NCBI GenBank assembly: GCA_012295275.1
Contig: CM022669.1
Coordinates: 15,490,172-15,522,671 of the forward strand
Origin: Chrysomallon squamiferum
Taxonomy: Eukaryota; Mollusca; Gastropoda; Neomphalida; Peltospiridae
Direction: 5' to 3'
Length of the DNA: 32,500 nucleotides
Each line of letters opens with the position of its first letter. Within the stretch, counting starts at the first letter, position 1. The notes beneath the pieces were generated by a model. The model ran no database searches. It was not told the DNA's origin and was given only the letters and a program-made list of their open reading frames with translations. The position numbers and the translations under genes are program-made. Below are positions 1 through 11,215 of the stretch, piece by piece.

Positions 1-63
1 AACTATTTACTGCAGAAACGCATTTGTACTGTTAATACTGTAGATTAGTGACCAAAATTAGCC

Positions 64-66
<3 letters not shown>

Positions 67-149
<83 letters not shown>

Positions 150-168
150 TATATATATAGATATATGG
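67..168. repeat. (AG)n microsatellite followed by short (TA)n
   Basis: About 40 uninterrupted AG units (67-147) run into a short TA/TAGA tail (147-168). The apparent Leu-Ser polypeptide on the other strand is only its translation. Confidence 0.98.
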
Positions 169-364
169 TGTTTTATTATGCAATTGTAAATTGAACGATC
201 TGAAAAATGTAATGGGAAAATGAGTGTGTTTGTGCAATGATTAGTTCTGATCTCTGTCATTTGTAACTCTGTACATGTCAGTTCATTGTTCGAAAACAGT
301 TGGTGGTAACGGTCGTCAGTTTATCTTTCAGAACTTTAAAAGTTTCTTCACATAATCGATATTA

Positions 365-506
365 ATGTATACATGCATGCTTGTATTTATTTATGTTTGT
401 GTGTATCTATTCACATGTGTATATGTATTTAAGTATGTTAGTTCAGGTGTATATATATATGTCAGTATCTGTTGTTTGTTATATGTCTATATGTATGTAT
501 ATATCG

Positions 507-548
<42 letters not shown>

Positions 549-550
549 AT
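365..550. repeat. TGTA-rich stretch ending in (TG)n
   Basis: Degenerate TATG/TGTA words lead into a pure TG run at 512-546. Low complexity; the valine/cysteine-rich open frame across it is an artefact. Confidence 0.93.
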
Positions 551-559
551 TAATATTTA

Positions 560-1889
560 GTTAAGTATGCAATCACTAATGCACATTATGCATTTACATA
601 ATATTATGTAGATGTGACAATTAATACATTTTAGTTTTCGGTTAATGTTTTTCCTCGAAGAACAAATCAATTAATCATTTATCTCCGTTCTGTATAACCT
701 CTTTGGTCCATTGTATGCATTGTCTCCTCTCTGCACTAAGTCGGCCGTTAACCTAAAACTATTTCCCCACGGAGCCGACGGACATTTGCATGGTTATAAT
801 CAGCGAAGAGCGATGAACGCCGTCGAAAAGAGCGTCAGTCTGCTGAACTTCACACAGACTTGGTTTTAGCGGTTGCTTCGGAGGAAAGACTGGAGGGAGC
901 TAAACTGTTAGCACTAGAGAGTCTGAAAACATGACATCTGACGAGCTGGAGATTGATTGATGTATTAGTACGTACTCGTCAAGCCTAGATTGCATGAAAG
1001 GCAACAGCATTACTCCATCAGTACGTACATACCGTACACACACAAAAAATACTAGCACTTTTCGACTAACCATGTGGCGTCTGTAAGCAGCTTTTCTGTT
1101 ATTAATCCTTGCACGAGTCGATACTGGGCCGGCTCACCAATTGTTGGCGATACTTAGTTAATAATGTGCAATATTTGGAATACGATGTTAGTCCTGTTAA
1201 CCGTTGGTAATATTTTAGGGGATAGTTTTCTTACATGATGGTTTACAAAGAAAACGTCCAATCAGTTCCATTTAGTTTGATTAAAACACACAGCGAGAAC
1301 ATGAAATTTTAGAATTGGTATTTATACAGAATCTACGTTTCACTGGTAGAATCAGTATAATTCTGTCGTCACTCATCAAGAGCTGTGGTCGGAACGGGAA
1401 ATGATAACTCGATTTTTATATCAGTATCTGGTAAATGTTTAGTTATTTGTCAGTTTGTATTAACATGATTTCAAATATGTATGTCTGATCACTCCATCGT
1501 GAACTTTCGGGAAAGGATAAATAGTTTGTGTTTTAGCGTTAAACAAGTTAAAAAAAAATTATGATGCATTTTTTTTCTCAAAATTTATCAGTATATAAAT
1601 ATCTTAAGTGACGCTCTTGATGCCGTTTTCAACCATCTTCAGACAACCAGGAGATCGTATAAATCCACTAATGTTCTTGTGTTGTTGTTTTTGTTTGTTT
1701 TTTTTTCTCTGTTAACAGATTTAGGAACAAGAGGTTTTTCGGTGTAAACTTTGTTAATGTCCTTAACAGAAAAAAAAGAAAAAAAAAGAAATACAAATGG
1801 CTTTTCCATTTTTTTTTTTTTCAGCCGGATACCTGTGTCCCAGTGTAGTGGTTTATTTATTAACCGACTTTCGTATCGTAAGACAGGTT
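560..1889. other. non-repetitive AT-rich stretch, no gene recognised
   Basis: Mostly unique sequence with short A/T tracts. From about 700 to 1130 it is richer in G+C and CpG. It includes a perfect POU-type octamer ATTTGCAT at 784-791 and an open frame without ATG that ends at a TAG near 868. No splice-bounded coding exon can be defended. Confidence 0.5.
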
Positions 1890-1911
1890 TTATATATATA
1901 TATATATATAA
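1890..1911. repeat. (TA)n microsatellite
   Basis: Ten to eleven TA units flanked by unique sequence. Confidence 0.95.
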
Positions 1912-2682
1912 ACCTCTTAATTAGTTCAGTCTTCAACTGAATTAAAAGTCTACTCATTTAACACATCGCAATGGAACCGGTTGGGTTCTTTTTCTTCTGT
2001 TCTTCTGCTTCTTCTCTCCGTCTGTCTGTCTTTTTCTTTATCGGTCAATCTGTAATGACATATATGACTATTTGGCTGTCAATGTGTGTGTCTTTTCTTC
2101 TTCTTTTTTTTTTTCCGACTGCCTGCTCTCTTTCTGTTGGTCAATGAATGCTTTTAATAAAAAGAAAAAAAAAAGAAATCTAATTCTATAATGTAGTGGA
2201 AACGTCAATGGAAGCTGAGGTGGCAGGTTCACTGTTCACCTATCGGACTGTGAAAAAAAAGAGAGCAGAATTGACTAGGTCGTGTTTCTGTTACTTACGG
2301 ATGATTACAACGCATTTATCTGACACGCGAATCAATCACGGCACACCAGACTTTAATCTGTTACGTGAACGCTTCAGAAGAAGCAGGTACGATTTCCGAT
2401 GATGATGATGATATGAAAATTATTATTTTTATTATTACTTATTTCAGCCTTACTTCATTATCAAAATGGGTTTCTTTTGTTTAATTTCTTAATTCTTTCG
2501 TTCTTTCTTCTCCTTCTCCTTCTTATTTTTATTATTATTATTATTTTTTTTTTTTGTCACAGAGGCAAAAACGATTTTGTCAGCAGTGTCTAAAGGTTTC
2601 AGCAGACTGCGATATAACGCGGCAAACGGCATCAGTAGTACAGCTATCACTATATGAAACTCATTGCAATGTGTAAAGGTTC

Positions 2683-2684
<2 letters not shown>
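1912..2684. other. gene-free stretch with pyrimidine tracts
   Basis: It contains TTC/CTT-rich tracts (1990-2030, 2095-2115, 2490-2560), a small GAT run near 2400-2411 and an ATT run near 2531-2545. A 64-codon ATG frame lies at 2208-2402, of normal composition and carrying a donor-like CAG|GTACGA at 2384-2392, but it has no recognisable homology and no good acceptor. Confidence 0.45.

Positions 2685-2759
<75 letters not shown>
2685..2759. repeat. (CT)n microsatellite
   Basis: An uninterrupted CT array of about 75 bp. Confidence 0.98.
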
Positions 2760-2761
<2 letters not shown>

Positions 2762-3216
2762 GTTACTTCGTAAGACGGTTTATATAAGTACAATTTGCCA
2801 TAATCCTTTTGTTATTTACATCGATCGAAATGTCTCGATATATATTATCGCCTTACATGTGTACAGCATAAAGACTACTTAGTTTTCTTCCTTCATTTAC
2901 GAGTGCAGTTTACAATACGATTCTATAATTACGTGCGAAAAATCTATAGCATATGGTAATGACAACAGTTGGCGTACATGTTAAAAAGCTATTTATTTTA
3001 ATTTACTATGTAATTAATGCCACAAACAAAAGGTGCTGAAATGATATAACTATTAAGAAAGTAACATTTGTACTTAGCATTGGAACTGCACTGTTACCTC
3101 AAGTTGCGTGTAATAATCGGTAACTGGGTCAAGGTCGTTGGTTTATTTGCGGGAATGTGGCGTGATCTCAGTTATCTTTAATGGATACAAATACAATAAG
3201 ATAACAATAATGATGT

Positions 3217-3217
<1 letters not shown>
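2760..3217. other. gene-free AT-rich stretch
   Basis: Unique AT-rich sequence. I see no exon, RNA gene or mobile element in it. Confidence 0.5.

Positions 3218-3291
<74 letters not shown>
3218..3291. repeat. (ATA)n meeting (TTA)n: self-complementary trinucleotide array
   Basis: About 16 AAT units on the plus strand switch at 3267/3268 to about 8 ATT units. The 24 nt on the right (3268-3291) are the reverse complement of the 24 nt on the left (3244-3267), so the array is a perfect palindrome able to form a cruciform or hairpin. Confidence 0.93.
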
Positions 3292-3293
<2 letters not shown>

Positions 3294-3632
3294 AAAAACA
3301 ACATATGAACTTTCTACCTATATAAGTCAGTTTTGAAACAGTTTTAAAAACATTTTTTGGAACTGAAAATGCACTTCTACGCTATAACTGGCGTATTGTG
3401 GTTTTCGATGAAGGCCACTGGCCTGGTTTTGAAATACTGCGTGTCGCAAATTACACGCAATGAGGTTTTTACTACAGAGATCACTCGTAGTGAAGAAATT
3501 TTTTTTTTTTTAATAATAATAATAATAATCTCTCGTAACGTTGCTTGCACTGTATAACGATGAATATGTCGCTTGTAGCAATATATCGACTTTTGTGTAT
3601 GATTATTTTAAAGCTGAAATTTATCTTCTAAA
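3292..3632. other. gene-free stretch
   Basis: Unique sequence with a T-run and a short AAT run at 3500-3529. The small open frame at 3357-3557 reads through these runs and has no recognisable features. Confidence 0.45.

Positions 3633-3682
<50 letters not shown>
3633..3682. repeat. (AG)n microsatellite with one AAAG interruption
   Basis: About 25 AG units, interrupted near 3644-3647. Confidence 0.96.
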
Positions 3683-3685
<3 letters not shown>

Positions 3686-4137
3686 ATACAATATTTTGAT
3701 TTGAATTAAAAGAAACCATTAAAGTTCTCCTGATTTTTAAAAGGAGACAAAAATAAATAATAATAATACAAGAAAGAAAAGAACACAGGAAAAAGAAATG
3801 GCGTCATGAAAAATAAAAGGCCTTTGAAAGTGAGTATCGAATCATAATAAAGTTAGTTGAAAGCCATCACGTAATAATTTCAGAAAAATGATGCTAGCGT
3901 GGGAAGACAGTTAATTCACACAAACACGTAATTCCAGTGGACGAATTGTTCACGACTTCCCGATTAACCACAATTTCAGGCGATCCAAAATAAAGCGAGA
4001 CATTACTCGAAGAAAAAAAGGCGCTGCTAAAAAAGGGGAACGGTTTTTCGGAACGGAAGTGGGCGGAAAATAAAAAATTGCTATTTTCAGACATTATTGC
4101 ATATGGAGGTATAATATAAAAGCATATATTATTTAAA
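3683..4137. other. gene-free AT-rich stretch
   Basis: A-rich unique sequence (3720-3880), then about 200 bp of more balanced composition (3890-4090). Nothing identifiable. Confidence 0.45.
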
Positions 4138-4177
<40 letters not shown>

Positions 4178-4188
4178 CAACAACAACA
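4138..4188. repeat. (AAT)n then (AAC)n
   Basis: Thirteen AAT units pass into several AAC units. Confidence 0.95.
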
Positions 4189-4261
4189 TAAATAAGAGTA
4201 ATAAATATCAGCTTTACAATTCAGAACATCAAGAGGTGCAATCATTATCTGTTCTAGAAAG

Positions 4262-4302
4262 ACTGTTCTTTTCTTCTTCTTCTTTTTTTTTTTTTTTTTT
4301 TT
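4262..4302. repeat. (TTC)n plus poly-T
   Basis: A pyrimidine tract of TTC units grading into about 20 T. Confidence 0.93.
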
Positions 4303-4343
4303 AAATTTTTAGCCCGCTTTCTTTCTTCTTCAACTTCTTCATC

Positions 4344-4395
<52 letters not shown>
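4344..4395. repeat. (TTA)n microsatellite
   Basis: About 17 TTA units. The poly-Asn open frame on the minus strand is its translation. Confidence 0.97.
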
Positions 4396-4701
4396 CCCTT
4401 TCAGCTTTTGCTAGGATATGGACAACACTGACGACCGTAGGATTCTGGTAAAAATGACTGAACTCCAAGCTTTTGCAAAATGTGCGCCGTAGTAGATTTA
4501 TCAAAGGCGGCGGTTTGTGCTGTTTTTCATCTATGTAGGACAACGAGTTTTGATGCTAATCGTTAAGTGGCAACATCGGTTTCCTTTCTAGTATCATTTT
4601 GTAAAGAAAATACGCATAATAAATACAATGTCGTTAAATAAATATGTTCATTAAGATTTCCTTTCTATTTAAATACTTTGAATTTTTGCACATAATTATG
4701 T

Positions 4702-4830
<129 letters not shown>

Positions 4831-5387
4831 CAGAAACAAGAACAGTAAAACGTACATTTAAATTCTCCGGCATGTAGGCCTACTTTATTAGCAGTCAGTT
4901 AACTTAAAAGTACTCTTAAACGACTGAGCTCGCTAATAAAATATGCATATGCTTTGTAGAGCACAACAATACTGAAATAATTAACGGACTTTGAAGTAAA
5001 ATGTATTTTCATCCGAAAATGTCAAAGAAATATCAAAAGTCTTTTAAGGAGCGAAAAAAAAAAACAAAAAAAAACATCAAATAACAAAATCAAAATGAAA
5101 GAGTTTATTCTTTATGGAACATTACTAAGGAAACCATGCGAAATGACGAGTGCCATTATTGAAGTTTTATGATCTGTACATATATAATTTATGTTTGGTC
5201 ATAAAAGTCTGTGTGGTTTTATTGTGTGTTTATACATATATGTTTGTCCACAATGTGGTTAAGCGGGAAGTTGCAAAAGCTTGTATTAGTTAAATCAATA
5301 TATTCCTAAGTAATGAAATTAATACATTTTTGATTAGGTCAGCATATTTTAAATATTAATGGGATATTATGTTTCATTAATATCCTT
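4831..5387. other. gene-free AT-rich stretch
   Basis: Unique AT-rich DNA with poly-A runs at about 5055-5077. No gene or RNA seen. Confidence 0.5.
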
Positions 5388-5575
5388 TTATGTATGTGTT
5401 TGTACGTACGTACGTATGTATGTATGTATGTATGTATGTATTTATGTATATGTGTGTGTATGTATGTATGTATGTGCGTGTGTGTATATATGTATGCATG
5501 GTATGTATGTTTATATATACATATCGTTTGTGTAAATGTCTACAGTATATCAATTCTTGTATGTATGTACCTTTG
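5388..5575. repeat. (TATG)n / (TACG)n tetranucleotide array
   Basis: GTAC/GTAT words from 5401 grade into TATG units with TG interruptions. The tyrosine/valine/cysteine-rich frames here are translated repeat. Confidence 0.93.
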
Positions 5576-6186
5576 TTTCTTTCTTGTTTTTAAATTGTAT
5601 TTAATCTAGAAGGTCATTACTCATCTGAGCTGGAAAAATAATTTGTTACAAAAATATTTACTCACTGCTACAGAATTCCAAAAGCGCGGGACGGGGAGGA
5701 AGGCAAACTTTCATCAGTGCAGTGTACTGATCATATTTGTTCTTGTACAAGTTTCTAATTTGAACCCAAAGATCAAGTGAGTTCATGCAGAAGGACAGAT
5801 AAGAGCGTCGAGGAAATTCGTATTTGCCCAATTTCGCGAACCCAGTGTCGAAAAAAGCAAACGAATACTGACAGTCATGAAATGAATTAAAGCACAGTGC
5901 TATTATTTGATGTAAACGAGTTTCACCAAAGAAGACATTCGTAAAAATAAAATAATAAAAAATAAAAAAGCAATGAAAATTGTTATCTTTTATTAATATC
6001 GCGAGAAATTATAGAATCATTTTTTGTTTGTTTGTGTGTTGACAGACTTTGTTATTTCTTTCTTTATATTCTTATTTGTTTGTTTTATTTCGTTTACTTT
6101 GTGAGTTAATAGCAATAAGATTGTGAGTGTATGTAGACGTAATCATGGATGTTTTTAATCTCTGTAATGAAATTCGCTTTCTGTAT
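5576..6186. other. gene-free stretch
   Basis: Mainly unique sequence, more balanced in composition between 5640 and 5940. No recognisable exon. Confidence 0.45.
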
Positions 6187-6300
6187 TCGTTGTGTATATG
6201 TTCGTGTGTGCGTGCATGCGCGTGTTTGGTGTGTGCGTCTGTCTGTATGTTTATGCATGTACGTATGTATGTAGTTACATATGTACGTATGTATTTGAAT
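6187..6300. repeat. degenerate TG/TATG repeat
   Basis: Mixed TGTG, TGCG and TATG words, strongly decayed. Confidence 0.8.
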
Positions 6301-6501
6301 AAATAAGTGGAAACATACTGACAAATAATCATTCCATTTATCAGATATACAATAAATACAAAACAGTTCACGCCTTATTGACGATAACAGAGTAGTTACT
6401 TTAATAAGCTGTTAATATGCAACAAACTGTTTCACCTGATGCCAGGGTAAATGTGCGATCGCTTATTGTTCATTTACTATACTTATACAATCTCTTACAT
6501 C

Positions 6502-6506
<5 letters not shown>

Positions 6507-6540
<34 letters not shown>

Positions 6541-6625
6541 GTACAAACACACACGCTCATAAACATACACATACTCACATATACTTACTACATAAAACGA
6601 CACAAATTCACACACATATGCATAG
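6507..6625. repeat. (CA)n microsatellite and degenerate ACACAT tail
   Basis: A CA array (6507-6540) is followed by decayed CACA/CATA words to about 6625. Confidence 0.93.
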
Positions 6626-6659
6626 GTAACACAAGTAACACTGAAGTATTTAACAAGAT

Positions 6660-7760
6660 CTAACAATACCTGATTTTTTTGTTGCTGGTGTTTTTTTTTG
6701 TTTGTTTTTTTGTAAAAGTACATTTGTACTTTATAACTTCCATGATCAGGCCGTTAAGTGAATTTGTAAAAAAAAATCCCTCTTTAGTTAAATTCGGTAT
6801 TGCTGATATTCGAGAAGATCAAAGTATTTAGGTTTACTGAACTCTCGAGTTAACAACCCAGATAACGACATCATTAAGAAATAACACGATTGACTGAAAG
6901 ATGTTGTTGTCAGCTGATCAATTTCAGCTATTTATTTCATACGTTCAACGAGTAATAGGAGTAATAAAAAGAAAGAAATAAAAAAAATAAAAATAATAAA
7001 AATAAAAATGATAGAAAAATTATATTCTTGATAAAAACAATAATGACATAAAATACGAAAACAGAAAAGTTTAAAAAAATAAAAATAAACAAATAATAAT
7101 AAAACAACATAAACAAAAACAACAACAAAAGAAGAAGAAAAAAACAAAACAAAAACGACAACAAACCTCCTCAAAGCCGACCCCCCTCCCCAGTAAACAA
7201 AGATTCATGAAAACAACGTTAATAACTAAAGTTCACTGTCATTAAAAACAAAAGAAAGAAACGGATATACGTATGGATACTGAAATATCAGTAACAATTA
7301 ATGTTGCCGAGTCAGATATATCAAGATAACTGGTTCACCAAGTACTTTATCATCTTCAGACTTCTTCATAACAAACTTCAAGACAAATTAAATAAAAACA
7401 AAGGTGAATTAGGTTCTTGACCCTTACACAGGTCTTCTTCACGCGATCGTGTTTGAGATAAATCTATGCCTGACAGTCCTTTCTTTCACATTCTTCACCA
7501 AAAGGAATCCCCTGTGGTTTGTGTACTGCAAACAGCACCTGTGTTCGTGCTGACGTTTGCCTGTAAGGTGTGTGTTTATTAAAGATGATGACAAAGATGA
7601 TGCGTTGGGTGAACTCAGAGAACGTTGTGAAAAACGTCTGTTAATAAGAGGTCGAGACGAGCGCAAACATCTGAGCCATGCAAATGTTCTGTCGGTCGTT
7701 GCTCTCTTTTTCGATCTAAAATTGGTTTTACGCGATTCGAAAATAAAATGAAGCTAAAAT
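6660..7760. other. gene-free stretch with an A-rich centre
   Basis: 6960-7160 is an A-rich tract of AAT, AAC and AAG words. 7430-7750 has more balanced composition and small overlapping open frames on both strands, without recognisable motifs. No gene called. Confidence 0.45.
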
Positions 7761-7769
7761 TAAGTGTTG

Positions 7770-7852
7770 TTTTTTTTTTTGGTTTAATATATCAAATTTT
7801 TATTTTCTATGGTTGTTTTTTTTTTTTTATCCTTTTTTTTTTTTTTTTTTTT
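7770..7852. repeat. clustered poly-T tracts
   Basis: T-runs at about 7770-7780, 7815-7828 and 7833-7852, separated by short AT-rich spacers. Confidence 0.93.
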
Positions 7853-7969
7853 GATGTGGTAATAACATATTTCTTGTCTCTTTTTCCTCGCATTTCTATC
7901 TCTTGCATCTAAGAACATTTTTATTTAGAGTGATGAAATAAAGCGTTTAATAAATACTTAGTATATTCA

Positions 7970-8180
7970 CTCCTTCATTCCTTCATTCATTCATTCCATC
8001 TCGTCTCAGTTTATCTTTCTGTCACTGTGAACTGTTGTTCGGTGTTTGTAACGCAGAAGTAATAAAATAACGTAGAAGTGATAAAATAACGTGTAAAATA
8101 TTCATTCGTTCGTTCGTTCGTCCGTCCGTTCATTCATTAACACATTTCTGTCACTGTCTACTGTCGCTCCTTGTTTGTGC
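7970..8180. repeat. ATTC/TTCG arrays with an old ~129-bp tandem duplication
   Basis: Two ATTC/TTCG tetranucleotide stretches (7970-7997 and 8100-8138) are each followed by a related segment starting TTTCTGTCACTGT (8016 and 8145, 129 bp apart) and ending near TTGTTTGT-like sequence. Between them a 19-bp unit (AGAAGTAATAAAATAACGT) is repeated in tandem at 8055 and 8074. Confidence 0.75.
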
Positions 8181-8616
8181 TGGAGCTAAAAAAGACTGTC
8201 TGCTGCCAGTGTGTATTTTCCCCACTCAATCCGTCTCCTAGCAACGTGCACTTTAACGTCTTTGTTTCTGTTTTGTACAAACCTGACACCCGCGTAGAGC
8301 ATTGTTTTTTTTGTTGTTGTTTTTTGTCAGCATTCGCGCGGCGGGTTGTAACATTGGAGAAAATGATACACGCAGAAACTCGAAGTGTTGTCGAGTGCTC
8401 TAATTAATGAAATGTAATAATGTAGGTAGATATGATAGATGTCATGTATCAGCGTCTCGCCTTTCCTTCGTACCAGGTCTGATAATGTACGGCAAGACCT
8501 TGTTGTTGATTCAGTCGCTTAGCCTGGGCGAAAATGTCGCGAATAACTCGTAGCTGAGAAAGCAGTGAAAGTGGAAAGATGAAGAACAAGGAAAGAGAAC
8601 GTATTTCTTTTTTTGG

Positions 8617-8765
8617 CGAGAGAGAGAGAGAGACAGACAGACAGAAGGAAAGAGAGAGGGTTCTGATAGAGACATAAAAAGAAAGATATGAAGATAATGA
8701 GAGAGTAAAAGAGAGGGAGAGAGAGAGAGAGGGAAAGACAGGTGAATGAATTAGCGAGACAGAGG
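8617..8765. repeat. degenerate GA/GACA-rich tract
   Basis: Imperfect AG runs (8619-8632, 8712-8732) and GACA units (8632-8642) within a purine-rich stretch. The serine/leucine-rich minus-strand frame is derived from it. Confidence 0.88.
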
Positions 8766-8796
8766 AAAAGCAACAAGATAGAATGACAATATGTCT

Positions 8797-8799
<3 letters not shown>

Positions 8800-8874
<75 letters not shown>
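8800..8874. repeat. (GT)n microsatellite with GC interruptions
   Basis: About 37 GT units interrupted by GTGC near 8830-8842. Confidence 0.97.
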
Positions 8875-8875
<1 letters not shown>

Positions 8876-9640
8876 TATGTATTGATAAACAGAAAACGAT
8901 ACACAGTGAAATATAGGGACAGAGGTGGCTAAGACGGATGGAGTAACACCGTAACTCAGTTTAACCTAATCAATCTTTTCAAGACAGCGTCAAACTTAAT
9001 TTTCAAAAAGCAGTTTTACGTTGAATCGCTTCGCAATATAACTTTCAGACTGTATTATTAAGTTAGCGGACAGAATGATAGAGAGATGGACACAAATAGA
9101 TATAGAAAGCGGCTTCAGAATGATCGAGACCTGGTAATTTAGTAGCAACATTCTCCTGGCGAATGTGCGGAGACCAATGCAGCTAAACTAAGCCAATCGC
9201 TTTGACGAAGAAGTAAATGCATTACCACATGGCTGTGATATATCTGAACGATCCTTCGCATTATAAAATCAGATTTAAATGTGGCTGCAAGGAAATCCTG
9301 TCTGAAATGCACTCACAGGTGTATTAACATCCTAAGTCGTTGATGAAAGGTAAAGAAAAAAAGCGTCGGAGAAAAAGCGTCGGTAGAGGATGAAAGATCA
9401 TGAAAAGGCGGTCTAATGGTCTGTCAGTTTCAGACTGGTGTCAAGAATCAACAGAAAGAGAATAGATGTAATAGATTAAAAAAGTAATAAGTAAATAAAA
9501 GAATAAGGAGAAAAAGGTAAGAAGACGCGATGGTAGGAAAAAAGGAAACAGGAAGAAAGAACGAGAATAAAAAGATGTTTTTTTTCATGTATGATCTGCG
9601 TGTATACACGTACCTACCTACCTGTTTGTGTGTGCATGTG
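8875..9640. other. gene-free stretch
   Basis: Unique sequence of fairly balanced composition (8940-9440), then an A/G-rich part (9450-9580). I see no exon or RNA gene. Confidence 0.45.
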
Positions 9641-9644
9641 TTTG

Positions 9645-9725
9645 TATCACTCACTCTCTCTCTCTCTCACTCTCTTTCGCTCGCTCGCTCTCTCTCTCTC
9701 TATCTATCTCTCTCTCTCTCTCTCT
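9645..9725. repeat. imperfect (CT)n with TCGC and TATC variants
   Basis: Decayed CT array with CGCT and TATC interruptions. Confidence 0.94.
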
Positions 9726-10229
9726 TTTACCTAGATACACATGAACACAGACACATAATCATCTGAAAGAACGGACAAAGCTAAACGCTAATTCTTCTCT
9801 TAACTGACTAACACAAAAATCACAGGCACCGTTAAAGTAAACATATTTTATTTTTAATGTGGCGGTGATAAGTTGAGAATGTTAAGATAGATGAGAAAAT
9901 AAAAATCTGCAAGCTGTTTCTATCTCTCTCACAGATAACGAAGCTAATTTAGGAGTTTACGCACTGTTTACACGACGTATTCCGGCTCAGAACCTTCAAC
10001 CCTCAGATATCCCCTGCTTCCACAGTGTATAGGGACACCACACTGTCAGTCTTAAAATGGATTAATTTCACCTTTATCTGCAAGTCAGCGTACTCGTCGA
10101 TATCAACAAAAATAAAAACATAATACTGCTGCTAGCAATAAAAAAAAAAAATTAGCCTTATCGTTCACGATATCAACACCTCTTCTTACAGAGTTATCGT
10201 TCGTAGCTTCTAGAAAGTGTGCACAGTCG

Positions 10230-10231
<2 letters not shown>
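9726..10231. other. gene-free stretch
   Basis: Unique AT-rich sequence. Nothing recognised. Confidence 0.5.

Positions 10232-10273
<42 letters not shown>
10232..10273. repeat. (AT)n microsatellite
   Basis: Twenty AT units; self-complementary. Confidence 0.97.
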
Positions 10274-10274
<1 letters not shown>

Positions 10275-10525
10275 GATTGGAAATGTTAATAGTTTTTTTT
10301 TACCAGTATATCGTTATTTGTGTTTTGATAGGTTATTTCTTTTTGTCATCGATGTTTTAAAGGATTACTCGTAATCCATGTCGTGTTTGTTATTTTCTAG
10401 CTATTTTATAAAAATTTTATAAAACGTAACGTTGTAATGCTATATTTTGGTTACTGTGTTAGTGCAGATGATGGACAAATAGTATTAATACTGATGTTAC
10501 GGTATACTCATTAATCCTCTCTAAC

Positions 10526-10528
<3 letters not shown>

Positions 10529-10556
<28 letters not shown>

Positions 10557-10569
10557 CTATGTATGTATA
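10529..10569. repeat. (TATG)n microsatellite
   Basis: About ten TATG units with one TATC variant. Confidence 0.95.
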
Positions 10570-10690
10570 CTTCACCAAAGTTAACTCAACTGCCTATATA
10601 TTGTCATTAAATCACTCTTTCTTTTCCCATGCATATACCTTATAGAAAAACACGTACATCTAAGGTTCGCTCTCGTAGTTTCAGTTAAAA

Positions 10691-10735
10691 TACACACACA
10701 CACACACACGCACACACAGAACACACAGAGAAAAA
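10691..10735. repeat. (CA)n microsatellite
   Basis: A CA array with one CG interruption and a short decayed tail. Confidence 0.95.
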
Positions 10736-10769
10736 CCCACGCAGATACTCAAAAGACACGCGAGCCTTT

Positions 10770-10980
10770 GTCTCTGACCCGATTTCACACATCAGCGAGA
10801 AACGAACCCGGAAACCTCGACATAAATAGATCACAGATCGCAGATTTAATTCATTAATGGACTGAACATACCCAACAGCGATCGATTTTGTCAGTCAAAC
10901 GCGGCTTCGTTTAAGGTCTGGTTAGTTCCATTCACAAGCGGATGGTAAATATTAAGTCTGAAAATAAGCAGTAAATACGG
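10770..10980. other. gene-free stretch of balanced composition
   Basis: More G+C and CpG than its surroundings, with short palindromes such as CGATCG near 10880. No coding signal recognised. Confidence 0.4.
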
Positions 10981-11128
10981 CACCGTTTCAGGATATCCTC
11001 CACTTAAAGTCCCTTCAGTTAAACAAACCGCGCCTGCGTCGATTCAGATAAACGACGACACCGTTCAGGATAAAACTCTTCCCATTAAAAGTTAGCATTT
11101 CCGAGATTAAAGGTTCTGATCACAAAGG

Positions 11129-11164
<36 letters not shown>

Positions 11165-11215
11165 GAAAAGAAGTTTGTGTTTCGAGATGAAAGATTTTGA
11201 TCACATAGTTAGTAA
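10981..11215. repeat. diverged tandem duplication, ~80-bp period, with an internal poly-A
   Basis: Related segments start with CACCGTT(T)CAGGATA at 10981 and 11059 (78 bp apart). Segments around CGAGAT-AAAG-TT-TGATCACA lie at 11102 and 11183 (81 bp apart). A 26-nt poly-A (11131-11156) sits between the last two. The similar spacing suggests three decayed copies of one unit. Confidence 0.55.

Noticed and set aside
10775-10830. GGTTTCCGGGTTCG-like word on the minus strand, possible SINE promoter
   Set aside because: No cloverleaf or A box can be drawn around it.
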